From Shimia thalassica (GTDB lineage: Bacteria; Pseudomonadota; Alphaproteobacteria; Rhodobacterales; Rhodobacteraceae): a DNA stretch of 64,000 nt. The notes under the pieces were generated by a model. It saw only the letters and a program-made list of their open reading frames with translations. It did no database searches and was not told the DNA's origin. The stretch lies in the NCBI RefSeq assembly GCF_001458215.1, contig NZ_CYTW01000003.1, positions 186,001 to 250,000 of the forward strand. The letters run 5' to 3'. The position numbers were made by a program, and so were the translations under genes. Positions 52,757-61,812 of the stretch are shown piece after piece; position 1 is the first letter of the stretch; every line of letters starts with the position of its first letter.

Positions 52757-55324
52757 ATGGGTGAACCGACGACCGATCCTAAAAAAGTGCTAAAGCGTTT
52801 GGGTGTAGTCCTTGCCCTGACGCGACTAGGCATGGTGGCTGAAACCATCGGTCGCTGCTTTTGGCCGCTTTGGTCCTTGATGTTTGCCACCCTTGCCGCC
52901 GTGATGTTGGGCGTTCACGAAACCCTGAGCCTCGAGGCGCTTTGGACCATCGGGGTGGCCATTGGTGCCGCAGGGTTGGCGTTGTTTGTGCGCGGCATTC
53001 GCAGGTTCGTATTGCCCAGCTCGGACGACGCCTTCAATCGCCTTGATTCCACATTGCCGGGCCGTCCCCTGCATGCCTTGCAAGATCAAACCGCTGTCGG
53101 AGGCGCTGACGCCGGAACGCGGGCCTTGTGGGAGGCGCATCAGAAACGCATGGCCCAGCAGGCAGAAAAGGCCCGCCCGATCGAGCCTGATCTTCGCTTG
53201 CAGCATCTTGATCCCTTTGGTCTGCGCCATCTCGCGCTTTTGGCATTGGCGGTGGGGCTTCTCTTTGGGTCCGTCGCACGTGTCTCCAGTTTGGGAGACC
53301 TTCAAACCGGACCCGCCGGTGTTGTTGGCGGGCCAAGTTGGGAAGGCTGGGTTGAACCTCCGGCCTATACCGGAAAACCTGCGCTTTATCTTGCTGATCT
53401 GCCCGCCGGTGAACTTGAGCTTTCTGAAGGCAGCCGTGTCTTGATCCGTCTTTACGGAGAAGTCGGCGCCTTAACTGTGTCAGAAACCGTTTCCGGACGC
53501 ACAGAGGACATTCCGAGTGCCGCCGCGCCTGAGCAGGAATTTATTATCAACCAATCCGGTGAGGTTTCCATTCTGGGCGAAAACGGGCGCAGTTGGGCTA
53601 TTTCGATGCTGCCTGACGCCGCCCCATCCGTGACGTTTGTTGGCGGGGCAGATGTATCCGGTCGCGGTGAGATGTCTTTGCCCTTCGCGGCGGAAGATGA
53701 CTATGAGGTGGTATCGGGCACGGCGACGATTGCGCTTGATCTGCAAGAATTGGATCGTCGCTATGGGCTGGCGGTAAATCCGGAAACAGTTGTGCCTGTG
53801 ACTGTTGAACTGCCCTTGCCAATTGCGGGCGACCGGTCCGAATTCGAAGAAGCACTGATAGAAGATTTCTCGCCGCATGTTTGGGCGCATTTGCCGGTCT
53901 TGATCACACTTGAAGTTGAAGATGCCAAAGGTCTGACGGGTCTTTCGGACACGTTGAAAACAGAGCTGCCCGCCCGCCGTTTCTTTGATCCCATGGCGGC
54001 AGCCGTGATCGAGCTGCGCCGTGATCTTTTGTGGTCGCGTGAAAATGCAGCACGGGTTGCACAGCTTATGCGGGCGATTTCACACCGTCCCGAAGACGGT
54101 GTTTTTGACGAAGAAACCAATTACCTGCGATTTCGGATGATTTTGCGGCGGCTCGAGAACATGACGGCCTATGGGCTGACCGAGGAACAACGTGACGAGC
54201 TGGCCCAAGCGCTGTGGGATCTTGCGATGTTGGTCGAGGAAGGTGACCTTGGCGATGCGCTTGAACGTATGGAACGTGCGCGCGACCGGCTTGCCGAAGC
54301 GATGAAAAACGGCGCAAGCGATGAGGAAATCGCACGCTTGATGCAAGAACTGCGCGAAGCCACCCAAGATTACATGCGTGAACTGGCCCGCCGGAACATG
54401 GAAGATGGCGGTGAGTCTGGCGAACAGCAGCAGCTTTCTGAAAACACCATGATGCTCAATCAGGACGATTTGCAGCGGATGATGGACCGTATTCAGGAAC
54501 TGATGGAGCAAGGTCGCATGGCCGAGGCTTTGCAGGCGCTCGAAGAGTTCCAGGAAATGATGGAAAACATGCAGGTTGCGCAAGGCGGCGGTGAGGGGCA
54601 GCAATCCCCCGGCGAGCAAGCCATGGAGGGTCTCGCAGAGACATTGCGCGAACAGCAGGGCCTGTCTGACGAAGCGTTCCGCGAATTGCAGGAGCAGTTC
54701 AATCCCAACGCCAATCGCGGCCAGTCGCAAGGCAACGAAGGCTATAGCGGTGGCGAGGGACGTGGACAGTCGCATGATGGCACAGGCCAAGGCACCGGAC
54801 AGGACGGGCAAGACGGAGAGTCCGGACAATCACCCAGCCAGGGAACCTTGGCAGACCGCCAACAGGCATTGCGCCAACAGCTGGAAAATCTACAAGGTCA
54901 GATGCCCGGTCGCGGAACACCAGAGGGCGATGCAGCAGCCGAAGCATTGGGACAAGCCGGCGAGTCGATGGATCAAGCCGAAGACTCATTGCGCGGTGAC
55001 AATCTTGCCGACGCGATCGATCAACAGGCCCAAGCAATGGAAGCGATGCGCGAAGGCATGCGCAACCTTGGCGAAGCCATGGCCCAGCAGCAGGAAGGGC
55101 AGGGGGAACAAGGCAGCGAACAGGCCCGTGGAAACGCCTCGGACCCGCTTGGGCGCAGTCGTGGCGCGCGTGGTCCTGCCGGAACGGAAGAGGGCCTTTT
55201 GCAAGGCGAAGATGTCTATCGCGAAGCCCGCGAACTATTGGATGAAATTCGCCGTCGTGCCGGTGAAACCGAACGCCCCGAGATCGAGCGTAACTATCTT
55301 CGCCGACTGCTGGACAGGTTCTGA
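52757..55324 (+). CDS. TIGR02302-type (DUF4175) membrane protein
   Basis: 855 residues from the ATG at 52757; a TTG four codons earlier is possible. Two N-terminal hydrophobic segments (about 30-80) and a third near 150-175 precede a large, probably periplasmic region with beta-rich domains. The last 350 residues are rich in Gln, Glu, Met and Gly with long helices (MMDRIQELMEQGRMAEALQA) and a Gly/Gln low-complexity stretch. This is a standard neighbour of lysA in Rhodobacteraceae; its function is not established. Confidence 0.88.
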   Translation: MGEPTTDPKKVLKRLGVVLALTRLGMVAETIGRCFWPLWSLMFATLAAVMLGVHETLSLEALWTIGVAIGAAGLALFVRGIRRFVLPSSDDAFNRLDSTLPGRPLHALQDQTAVGGADAGTRALWEAHQKRMAQQAEKARPIEPDLRLQHLDPFGLRHLALLALAVGLLFGSVARVSSLGDLQTGPAGVVGGPSWEGWVEPPAYTGKPALYLADLPAGELELSEGSRVLIRLYGEVGALTVSETVSGRTEDIPSAAAPEQEFIINQSGEVSILGENGRSWAISMLPDAAPSVTFVGGADVSGRGEMSLPFAAEDDYEVVSGTATIALDLQELDRRYGLAVNPETVVPVTVELPLPIAGDRSEFEEALIEDFSPHVWAHLPVLITLEVEDAKGLTGLSDTLKTELPARRFFDPMAAAVIELRRDLLWSRENAARVAQLMRAISHRPEDGVFDEETNYLRFRMILRRLENMTAYGLTEEQRDELAQALWDLAMLVEEGDLGDALERMERARDRLAEAMKNGASDEEIARLMQELREATQDYMRELARRNMEDGGESGEQQQLSENTMMLNQDDLQRMMDRIQELMEQGRMAEALQALEEFQEMMENMQVAQGGGEGQQSPGEQAMEGLAETLREQQGLSDEAFRELQEQFNPNANRGQSQGNEGYSGGEGRGQSHDGTGQGTGQDGQDGESGQSPSQGTLADRQQALRQQLENLQGQMPGRGTPEGDAAAEALGQAGESMDQAEDSLRGDNLADAIDQQAQAMEAMREGMRNLGEAMAQQQEGQGEQGSEQARGNASDPLGRSRGARGPAGTEEGLLQGEDVYREARELLDEIRRRAGETERPEIERNYLRRLLDRF

Positions 55325-55342
55325 TCCACTTTTTTCCGCCGC

Positions 55343-56530
55343 CTAGTTTTCGCCAGACGCCCCGGATCCCGCAGCGTTCTGCAAAGCCAGCATCATTTTT
55401 GTGACCTGTTCATCCAGCCAGACCCGTGCGCTGTTTGCATTCTCTAGGTAGGTGTCGATATAGGGCGCGGCCTCAGGAGCACTTGCCGAAATCTGTTCGT
55501 GATAGACATAGACCAGCAAAGCGCCCGCAGCCACAAGCAGTACCAGAGCGAACCCAAGACGGAAGCCGCGCCGCCGCTGGCGCTCGCCAAAAATAGCGGG
55601 CTCTTCCGAGGCGGCATATTCACGATCTTCCGTGGCGCGCAGTGACGAATTGATTTCCTCGATATCAGGCAGCAGATCTCGGCGGGATGCGTGAATATCG
55701 TGGTCCTGAACGGGATCCGGCTCAGCGTCCTGTTCCGGCTCTTGGGCCGGAATGCCGCGCAAACGGCGCATTCTTTCACGGGCTTCGCGGGCACGTTTGT
55801 TCGTTTCCGGCACATGTTGAGGGGCGCTCAGCCCCAAATCAGGCTGGGATTCCAGACCGACAGATGCTTCCTCGGCGCGCACGCGCGCTTCGTGCTCGGC
55901 TTCTTCCCGCAGGATTTCCGCGATCTCGGGGTTCAATGACTTGCGAAGTTTCTCGGGGGCCTCGTCGATGTCATCAAGATCCTCGTCATCAAAGTCAGAT
56001 GTCTGCTCTTCCCAGTCGTCTTCTTCGAGATCATCGTCATATGATGTTTCTTCAACGTCCGGCTCGTCCGCGGTGTCACGCAGAACATCATCAAGGCCGG
56101 TGGTTTCCTGATCAAACGACAGCGCTCTTCCGATGGCGTCATCGAGGTCATCGGGGGCGTTGTCTACATCGTTTTCTTCGAAGTCAGCGCTAACCTCGCT
56201 GTGAGGTTCGACAAACACCTCTGGTTCGATGTCTTCTTCTTCATCGTTCAGATCAACAGACGGGGGCTGAACCTCTTCTTCCTCCATAGGAGGCGATTCT
56301 TCGGGCTCGATTTCGGGTTCGACGTCCACGTCATCGGCAATATCTTCGGGTGTCCAGTCCTCGACAGGAACAGATCCCCCCAGCTCTTCTGTCAGGCTGA
56401 CGTCCTCTTCCGGAGGACCCTGGAACCATGTATGACCGCAATTAGAACACTGCACGTCGCGTCCGGCTTGCGGAATGACGTCGTCGGGCACTTCGTATTG
56501 CGCTCCGCAATTTGGGCAACTTAGCCGCAT
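55343..56530 (-). CDS. Zinc-ribbon (MJ0042-type) membrane protein
   Basis: 395 residues from the ATG at 56530 (MRLSCPNCGAQYEVPDD); a start 10 codons upstream is less likely. The N-terminal zinc ribbon has two CxxC knuckles (CPNC, CSNC). A very acidic Asp/Glu-rich region of about 200 residues follows, then an Arg-rich stretch and one membrane span near residue 325, with a short tail. The ribbon and acidic arm are cytoplasmic by the positive-inside rule. It is divergent from ftsE; function unknown. Confidence 0.87.
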   Translation of the reverse strand: MRLSCPNCGAQYEVPDDVIPQAGRDVQCSNCGHTWFQGPPEEDVSLTEELGGSVPVEDWTPEDIADDVDVEPEIEPEESPPMEEEEVQPPSVDLNDEEEDIEPEVFVEPHSEVSADFEENDVDNAPDDLDDAIGRALSFDQETTGLDDVLRDTADEPDVEETSYDDDLEEDDWEEQTSDFDDEDLDDIDEAPEKLRKSLNPEIAEILREEAEHEARVRAEEASVGLESQPDLGLSAPQHVPETNKRAREARERMRRLRGIPAQEPEQDAEPDPVQDHDIHASRRDLLPDIEEINSSLRATEDREYAASEEPAIFGERQRRRGFRLGFALVLLVAAGALLVYVYHEQISASAPEAAPYIDTYLENANSARVWLDEQVTKMMLALQNAAGSGASGEN

Positions 56531-56681
56531 AATGTCCCCTTGATGTCCCTGATCGTGCACTTTTATTGGTTAGCATATGTTGTAACATTCGCCCACGAAA
56601 GAGCAAAGCCTTGCCACAGCGCATTGAATCCTGCCCGATGCTCGGGCACAACAGGGCAAACCGTCAGAAGGGGCATTGGTT

Positions 56682-57359
56682 TTGATCGAACTGGACAATA
56701 CGGCCTATAGTTATGGCGGTGGTGAATTGCTGAGCAATATTTCGTTAAAACTCGCCCCCGGCTCGTTTCATTTTCTGACCGGACCTTCTGGCGCGGGCAA
56801 AACGACTTTTCTCAAACTGTGCTACGGTGCATTGATACCGACATCGGGCCACGTGCGCCTGTTTGATCAGGACGTGCGCGATATGGATCGTGATGATCAC
56901 GCGATGGCGCGGCGGCGGATCGGGGTCGTGCATCAGGATTGTCAGTTTCTGGACCATTTGCCGATCGCGGACAATGTTGCCTTGCCTTTGATGGTGTCGG
57001 GGCGCGAAACACTGGAAAACCATTCCAACCTGAAAGAGCTGATGCACTGGGTTGGGCTTGGGAACCGTGCGAATGCATTGCCCCCGGAAATGTCAGGCGG
57101 TGAACGTCAACGCGCGGCACTGGCGCGTGCCGTGATCATGTCGCCCGATGTAGTTCTGGCCGACGAGCCAACGGGCAATGTTGATTGGGAAATGTCGCAA
57201 CGTCTGCTGCAATTGCTGATCGAACTGAACAAAATGGGTAAAACGATCATGATCGCGACCCACGACATGAACCTGATCCGTGCGGCCAAATCACAGGTGC
57301 AGGCGCGGGTTTTGCGCATTGCAAACCGTAAATTGCAACTCGCGGGGGCAGATCTATGA
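56682..57359 (+). CDS. ftsE: Cell division ATP-binding protein FtsE
   Basis: 225 residues. The start is uncertain: a TTG at 56682 is 8 bases after AAGGGG and gives the usual MIEL beginning; a TTG at 56676 is too close to that site. Walker A GPSGAGKTT (34-42), signature SGGERQR and Walker B VVLADEP are intact. FtsE powers FtsX, which activates peptidoglycan hydrolases at the septum. The gene overlaps ftsX by 4 bases. Confidence 0.95.
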   Translation: MIELDNTAYSYGGGELLSNISLKLAPGSFHFLTGPSGAGKTTFLKLCYGALIPTSGHVRLFDQDVRDMDRDDHAMARRRIGVVHQDCQFLDHLPIADNVALPLMVSGRETLENHSNLKELMHWVGLGNRANALPPEMSGGERQRAALARAVIMSPDVVLADEPTGNVDWEMSQRLLQLLIELNKMGKTIMIATHDMNLIRAAKSQVQARVLRIANRKLQLAGADL

Positions 57360-58261
57360 GCGTTCTGCCAACCGTGGTGAAGGAATTTATTGTTGGAGAT
57401 GTGCAGGCAGACCGCGTTGTTCCACCTTCGGGGTTTACCGCGACGCTGACGACCTTTGCAGCTGGCGCGATGGCGTTCCTTGCGATCTTTGCTTTGGCAC
57501 TTTCATTGGCCACGGGTCGTCTGGCGGCGCGGTGGGGTGACGACCTCGCCCACAGTTCGACTTTGCGCATTTCCGCACCCGAAGGACAAATGGCAGAGCA
57601 AACGGCGGCCGCTTTGCGATTGTTGAAAACCACACCGGGCGTCGAGTCCGCGCGTGCGTTAACAGCAGAAGAGCAAGGCGCTCTTCTTGAGCCTTGGTTT
57701 GGGCCCGATCTTCCGATTGAAGACCTGCCCATTCCGCAGCTGATCGAAATTCAGGAAACCCAAAGCGGCTATGACGCGGCGGGTTTGCGCCTGCGTCTTC
57801 AGGGCGAAGTCCCCGGTGCGGTGCTTGACGATCACAACCGGTGGCGGCGTCCGCTAGAGCAGGCCGCAGGACGCCTGCGTCTTTTGGGATTGGTTTCCAT
57901 TCTGCTCATTGCGGCCACAACGGCGACGATTATCACGCTGGCTGCAAATGCTGCACTGGCCGCTAATGCTCAGGTGATTGCCGTGTTGCGGGTCGTTGGT
58001 GCACAAGACAGCTATATCGCAAAAGCCTTTGTGCGCCGTTTTACCCTGCGCGCCTTGCTTGGGGCTGCCATAGGTGTGGTTGCCGGGATGGCGGCGGTTC
58101 TGCTTTTGCCTGCGGCCCAACCCGAAGGTGGTTTCCTCACGGGGCTTGGCTTTCAGGGAGGCAGTTGGCTTTTGCCCATGTTAATACCGCCGCTGGCCGG
58201 TGTTGTGGCGTACTTTGCCACACGTCATGCCGCACGGCGTACTTTGTCGGAGCTTGATTGA
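57356..58261 (+). CDS. ftsX: Cell division protein FtsX
   Basis: 301 residues, four hydrophobic segments with a large periplasmic loop between the first (about 38-57) and second (about 175-200), and a MacB/FtsX-type C-terminal bundle. VIAVLRVVGAQDSYIAKAFVRR is the conserved coupling-helix region. With FtsE it forms the ABC-like complex that controls amidase activators during division. plsC follows with a TGATG junction. Confidence 0.94.
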   Translation: MSVLPTVVKEFIVGDVQADRVVPPSGFTATLTTFAAGAMAFLAIFALALSLATGRLAARWGDDLAHSSTLRISAPEGQMAEQTAAALRLLKTTPGVESARALTAEEQGALLEPWFGPDLPIEDLPIPQLIEIQETQSGYDAAGLRLRLQGEVPGAVLDDHNRWRRPLEQAAGRLRLLGLVSILLIAATTATIITLAANAALAANAQVIAVLRVVGAQDSYIAKAFVRRFTLRALLGAAIGVVAGMAAVLLLPAAQPEGGFLTGLGFQGGSWLLPMLIPPLAGVVAYFATRHAARRTLSELD

Positions 58262-59001
58262 TGCGATATGCTTTTCAGTGGATCAGATCCCTGTTTTTCA
58301 TCATTCAGATGTATTTTGTTATGGCGATTATGGCGGTCTTCTTTACGCCATTCGCGATTTTTTCGCGGGACTGGGTATATCGGGCCGTTCATACCTACTG
58401 TCGTTGGGTGCGTTGGAGCGCGGGCTGGATGGTCGGGCTCAAGTCCGAAATCCGTGGCGAGGTCCCGACAGAAGAGGTTCTGATCGCCGCAAAACACCAA
58501 AGCTTCTTTGATATCATCATGATTGTGAGCGTGGTGCCCAAGCCGAAGTTCATCATGAAAAGCGTTTTGCGTTTTGCGCCGATCCTTGGCTGGTACGCGA
58601 TGCGGTTGGGCTGTGTTCCCGTTGATCGTGGCAAGCGTGCAGAGGCGATCCGGCAAATGATGGACGGCGTCAAAGACGGCTCTGCGCCTGCCGGACAGCT
58701 CATCATCTATCCGCAGGGCACACGTGTCGCGTGGAACGCCAAGACCAATTACAAGGTGGGGATCAGCGTTCTCTACCGTGAAACCGGCCAGAAGGTTGTG
58801 CCGGCGGCCACCAACGTCGGTGTATTTTGGCCACGCCACGGGATTTACCGTCGTCCGGGTCTGGCCGTTGTCGAATTTCTCGAGCCGATCGAGCAGGGCA
58901 TGGAAGCCAAACCCTTTATGAAGCATCTGGAAGACGAGATTGAAACGCGCTCTATCGCCCTGATGAAAGATGCGGGGTTTGATCCTGATGCAGTGGATTG
59001 A
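58261..59001 (+). CDS. plsC: 1-acyl-sn-glycerol-3-phosphate acyltransferase
   Basis: 246 residues from the ATG sharing bases with the ftsX stop. The catalytic HxxxxD motif is HQSFFD (about 79-84), and the glycerol-phosphate motif is YPQGTR where many enzymes have FPEGTR. One or two N-terminal membrane segments anchor it. It acylates lysophosphatidate to phosphatidate in phospholipid synthesis. It overlaps the next gene by 14 bases. Confidence 0.94.
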   Translation: MRYAFQWIRSLFFIIQMYFVMAIMAVFFTPFAIFSRDWVYRAVHTYCRWVRWSAGWMVGLKSEIRGEVPTEEVLIAAKHQSFFDIIMIVSVVPKPKFIMKSVLRFAPILGWYAMRLGCVPVDRGKRAEAIRQMMDGVKDGSAPAGQLIIYPQGTRVAWNAKTNYKVGISVLYRETGQKVVPAATNVGVFWPRHGIYRRPGLAVVEFLEPIEQGMEAKPFMKHLEDEIETRSIALMKDAGFDPDAVD

Positions 59002-59593
59002 AGACATTTCCGAGCTTGAGGCGCTTTATGGCACGCCCGGTGCGCCTTCGCTGCGCAAGGTTGCGCAAAAACTGACGCCCGAGTACCGCCAGTGGATCAT
59101 GGCTTCGCGCTTTTGTGTTGTGTCTACCGTCGGCCCGAATGGCACCGACGGAAGCCCGCGAGGCGACGAAGGCCCCGTCGTGGCCGAACTGGACGAACAT
59201 ACACTTGCGATGCCGGACTGGCGGGGAAACAACCGCATGGATACGCTCCGCAATATCGTGGCGGATGGGCGGATATCTCTGATGTTCATGGTGCCGGGGT
59301 CCAACACGATTGTCCGCGTCAACGGGTTTGCCCGTGTGACCGTGGATGAAGACACCCGTGCCACTTTCGAACACAATTCAAGGCTGCCGCGATCTGTCAT
59401 CGTGATCCGTATCGGTGAAATCTATACGCAATGCGCCCGTGCGCCGATGCGGGCGGGTCTGTGGACCAGCGGTGACGAAAGCGAAGGTTTGCCCACGGCT
59501 GGCGAGATCCTTGCCGCAATGACAAATGGGGAAGAGGGTGGCCAGCCCTACGATGAGGCCTGGCTTGCGCGGGCCAGAGAAACCATGTGGTAG
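58988..59593 (+). CDS. PPOX-class flavoprotein (pyridoxamine 5'-phosphate oxidase-like)
   Basis: 201 residues from the ATG at 58988, inside the end of plsC. SRFCVVSTVGPNGTDGSPRGDEGPVV is the FMN-binding split-barrel start (written in part: CVVSTVGPNG), followed by LAMPDWRGNNRMDTLRNIV. This matches the general FMN-dependent PPOX family; the specific substrate is unknown. It is the last gene of the ftsE-ftsX-plsC transcript, followed by a terminator at 59739. Confidence 0.85.
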   Translation: MQWIEDISELEALYGTPGAPSLRKVAQKLTPEYRQWIMASRFCVVSTVGPNGTDGSPRGDEGPVVAELDEHTLAMPDWRGNNRMDTLRNIVADGRISLMFMVPGSNTIVRVNGFARVTVDEDTRATFEHNSRLPRSVIVIRIGEIYTQCARAPMRAGLWTSGDESEGLPTAGEILAAMTNGEEGGQPYDEAWLARARETMW

Positions 59594-59629
59594 GTTTCGG
59601 AAGCTTCCGCACGATCTGCTCTCAAAAAA

Positions 59630-59722
59630 ATGAAAAAATGGCGACGGAAGTTTTGGGTCCGCGCGTATCACGTCTATCGGTACTTCGAGCCGGTGAACGC
59701 ATACCACTCACGGAACGCGTAA
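59630..59722 (+). CDS. Possible 30-residue basic, aromatic peptide
   Basis: ATG at 59630 to TAA at 59722. The peptide starts MKKWRRKFWVRAYHVYRYF and continues with EPVNAYHSRNA, unusually rich in Trp, Tyr, Arg and Phe. It lies just before the operon terminator. No Shine-Dalgarno sequence precedes it, so the call is weak. Confidence 0.25.
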   Translation: MKKWRRKFWVRAYHVYRYFEPVNAYHSRNA

Positions 59723-59738
59723 CTTGGTAACGAGTAGG

Positions 59739-59768
59739 GCGGCGGTTCTTGGTCGGGCCGCCGCTTTT
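59739..59768 (+). terminator. Terminator of the ftsE-ftsX-plsC-PPOX transcript
   Basis: GCGGCGG pairs with CCGCCGC across 12 bases, followed by TTTTG. Confidence 0.85.
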
Positions 59769-59864
59769 GTATTGTAAAAACTCGGGGCGCGCCTTTGGCT
59801 GTATAGGCGTGTTCAGGTGGCCCTTTGATCATTTTGACGTTGGTATGTGATCCGTGCACATAGA

Positions 59865-59892
59865 AAAAGGCGCCCCGATGAGGGCGCCTTTT
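59865..59892. terminator. Bidirectional terminator after lpdA
   Basis: AAAAGGCGCCC-CGATGA-GGGCGCCTTTT, a perfect 11-bp stem with A and T runs on either side. It ends the 2-oxoglutarate dehydrogenase transcript on the minus strand. Confidence 0.92.
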
Positions 59893-59915
59893 CCATGTGT
59901 CTGTCTGATGTTTGA

Positions 59916-61313
59916 TCAGGCGTGGATGGGGCCGTCACCACAGGCCAGAGCGGCTTCGCGCACGGCTTCGGAATACGTCGGGTGCGCGTGGCAGGTCAGG
60001 GCGATGTCCTGCGCCGAGGCACCAAATTCCATCGCAACACACAGTTCGTGGATCATGTCACCAGCGGCTGGGCCGATAATCGCAGCGCCTAGAACACGAT
60101 CGGTTTCGGCATCAACGATGATCTTGGCAAAGGCGCCTTCGGCCTGATGCACAGCTTTGGCGCGCGCATTACCCAGGAACATGAATTTGCCAACCTTGAC
60201 CTTGCGACCTTCCGCTTTGAGGGCGGCTTCGGTTGCACCAACGGTCGCAACTTCGGGTGTTGTGTAAACAACGCCAGGGATCACGCCATAGTTCACGTGG
60301 CCATGGTTCCCTGCAAGAACGTCTGCGACGGCCATGCCTTCGTCTTCGGCTTTGTGAGCCAGCATCGGACCTTCGATAACATCACCGATGGCATAGATAC
60401 CGGGAACATTGGTGGCCCAACTTCCGTTCACGGCGATCTGGCCGCGCTCGGTCAGGGTAACGCCCAGCTTGTCGAGGCCAAGACCTTCGTAGAAAGGCTT
60501 ACGGCCAGTGGCGACAAGAACGACATCAGCGTCGAGAACTTCTTCGTCGCCGCCTTTCTTGGGCTGGTATTTAACCTTGGCTTTGGTCTTCGTGGTGTCG
60601 ACGCCTTGAACAGCCGCGCCCATGATGAACTTGAGTCCCTGCTTTTCAAGAATGCGCTTAAAGCTGCGCTGAACATCTGCGTCCATACCGGGGCAGACAG
60701 CGTCCATGTACTCGACAACAGTCACTTCGGAACCGAGACGGGCATAGACCGAACCAAGCTCGAGACCGATGACGCCAGCGCCAATCACGGTCATCTTTTT
60801 GGGAACTTTCGGCAGATCAATCGCACCGGTCGAATCCACAACAATGCCTTTGTCGTTGTCGACTTCGACACCGGGAAGAGAGGCCGGAACCGAACCGGAC
60901 GCAATCACGATGTTTTTGGCTTCGTGGGTCTCGTCGCCAACCTGAACCTTGCCAGCGGCGGGGATTGTCGCCCAGCCTTTGATCCAGTCGATCTTGTTCT
61001 TCTTCATGAGGAACTCAACACCGCTGGTGTTCTGGCCAACAACGTCGGAACGGTAGGATTTCATCTGGTCCCAATCAACCGACTGGGTTTTGCCCTTGAG
61101 ACCCATCGAAGCAAAGTTGTGCTCGGCTTCGTGCAGCATGTGTGTTGCGTGCAAAAGGGCCTTTGACGGGATACAGCCCACGTTCAAACAGGTCCCACCC
61201 AAGGTTTCACGACCTTCGACGATTGCGGTCTTCAGGCCCAGTTGGGCACAACGAATCGCGGACACATAGCCGCCAGGGCCGGCGCCGATGATGATGACGT
61301 CATATTGGGACAT
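59916..61313 (-). CDS. lpdA: Dihydrolipoyl dehydrogenase (E3)
   Basis: 465 residues from the ATG at 61313 ([15 protein letters not shown]); a longer reading is not family-like. The redox disulfide is in [13 protein letters not shown] (Cys42, Cys47), NAD binding in [19 protein letters not shown], and the C-terminal dimer-interface His-Glu pair in HAHPTYSE. It reoxidises the lipoyl groups of the 2-oxoglutarate dehydrogenase complex and passes electrons to NAD+. Last gene of the odh operon. Confidence 0.96.
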   Translation of the reverse strand: MSQYDVIIIGAGPGGYVSAIRCAQLGLKTAIVEGRETLGGTCLNVGCIPSKALLHATHMLHEAEHNFASMGLKGKTQSVDWDQMKSYRSDVVGQNTSGVEFLMKKNKIDWIKGWATIPAAGKVQVGDETHEAKNIVIASGSVPASLPGVEVDNDKGIVVDSTGAIDLPKVPKKMTVIGAGVIGLELGSVYARLGSEVTVVEYMDAVCPGMDADVQRSFKRILEKQGLKFIMGAAVQGVDTTKTKAKVKYQPKKGGDEEVLDADVVLVATGRKPFYEGLGLDKLGVTLTERGQIAVNGSWATNVPGIYAIGDVIEGPMLAHKAEDEGMAVADVLAGNHGHVNYGVIPGVVYTTPEVATVGATEAALKAEGRKVKVGKFMFLGNARAKAVHQAEGAFAKIIVDAETDRVLGAAIIGPAAGDMIHELCVAMEFGASAQDIALTCHAHPTYSEAVREAALACGDGPIHA

Positions 61314-61376
61314 GGGTTTTCTTCTCCTTGGGCGGACCGTGGTCCGTTCGAATTGCGCGCCGTTCTGTGCCAACAG

Positions 61377-61646
61377 TTAGGCGGGGGTCAGCATTTTGAC
61401 CGATACGTTTATAACGCCGTCACGCTCCAGATGCATCGCCAGTTCCTCAGAGTCGAAAAAGGACTTTGCCTTTTCCAAATCAGCCACGGCGAATAGAGCG
61501 ACGGCATGGTTCAATTTGTCTGGATCGCTCCAGACGTGAAGATCAACGATGCCCGATGCCTTGCGGTTCTTTGCGTCTTGTTTGAAGACGGTCAACCATG
61601 CACTGAAATCAGCGACGTCTGCTTGCCAGAGTATGTGGGTTGCCAT
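61377..61646 (-). CDS. Small dimeric alpha/beta-barrel-like protein in the odh operon
   Basis: 89 residues. THILWQADVADFSAWLTVFK, then ASGIVDLHVWSDPDKLN and VADLEKAKSFFDSEEL, follow the beta-alpha-beta pattern of the ferredoxin-like dimeric alpha/beta-barrel (ABM-type) superfamily. No catalytic residues stand out. It lies between odhB and lpdA (167 and 63 bases away), so it is expressed with the 2-oxoglutarate dehydrogenase genes. Function unknown. Confidence 0.75.
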   Translation of the reverse strand: MATHILWQADVADFSAWLTVFKQDAKNRKASGIVDLHVWSDPDKLNHAVALFAVADLEKAKSFFDSEELAMHLERDGVINVSVKMLTPA

Positions 61647-61775
61647 TGGTCAACTCCCTTTGTTTCATATGAGGAGAAAATGGACCTAATTGGGTGGGTC
61701 CGCCTTGATCCCTCTCAATTCCGGCGATGGTATTTCGTCTGTCGCGTGTTCTTTCAGGCTCGGGCAGGAAAGTAG

Positions 61776-61801
61776 GGCGTCGACCGCAAAGGGCCGACGC
61801 C
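61776..61801. other. Inverted repeat between odhB and the small downstream gene
   Basis: GGCGTCG and CGACGCC, 7-base perfect arms, 12-base spacer. The T run lies on the plus-strand side, so it is not a classic terminator for the minus-strand operon; it may stabilise the odhB mRNA end. Confidence 0.5.
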
Positions 61802-61812
61802 TTGAGTTTTTT

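Larger units (their letters stand above)
59594..59915. other. 322-base intergenic region between convergent operons
   Basis: It holds two rho-independent terminators (59739 and 59865) and one doubtful 30-codon ORF (59630-59722). Nothing else is recognised. Confidence 0.7.

Noticed and set aside
54400-55200. Gln/Gly-rich repetitive stretch in the TIGR02302 gene as a possible inserted element
   Set aside because: It is in frame and a normal feature of this protein family's C-terminal half.
60147-61166. 339-codon plus-strand ORF opposite lpdA
   Set aside because: Antisense shadow of a gene with all E3 motifs.
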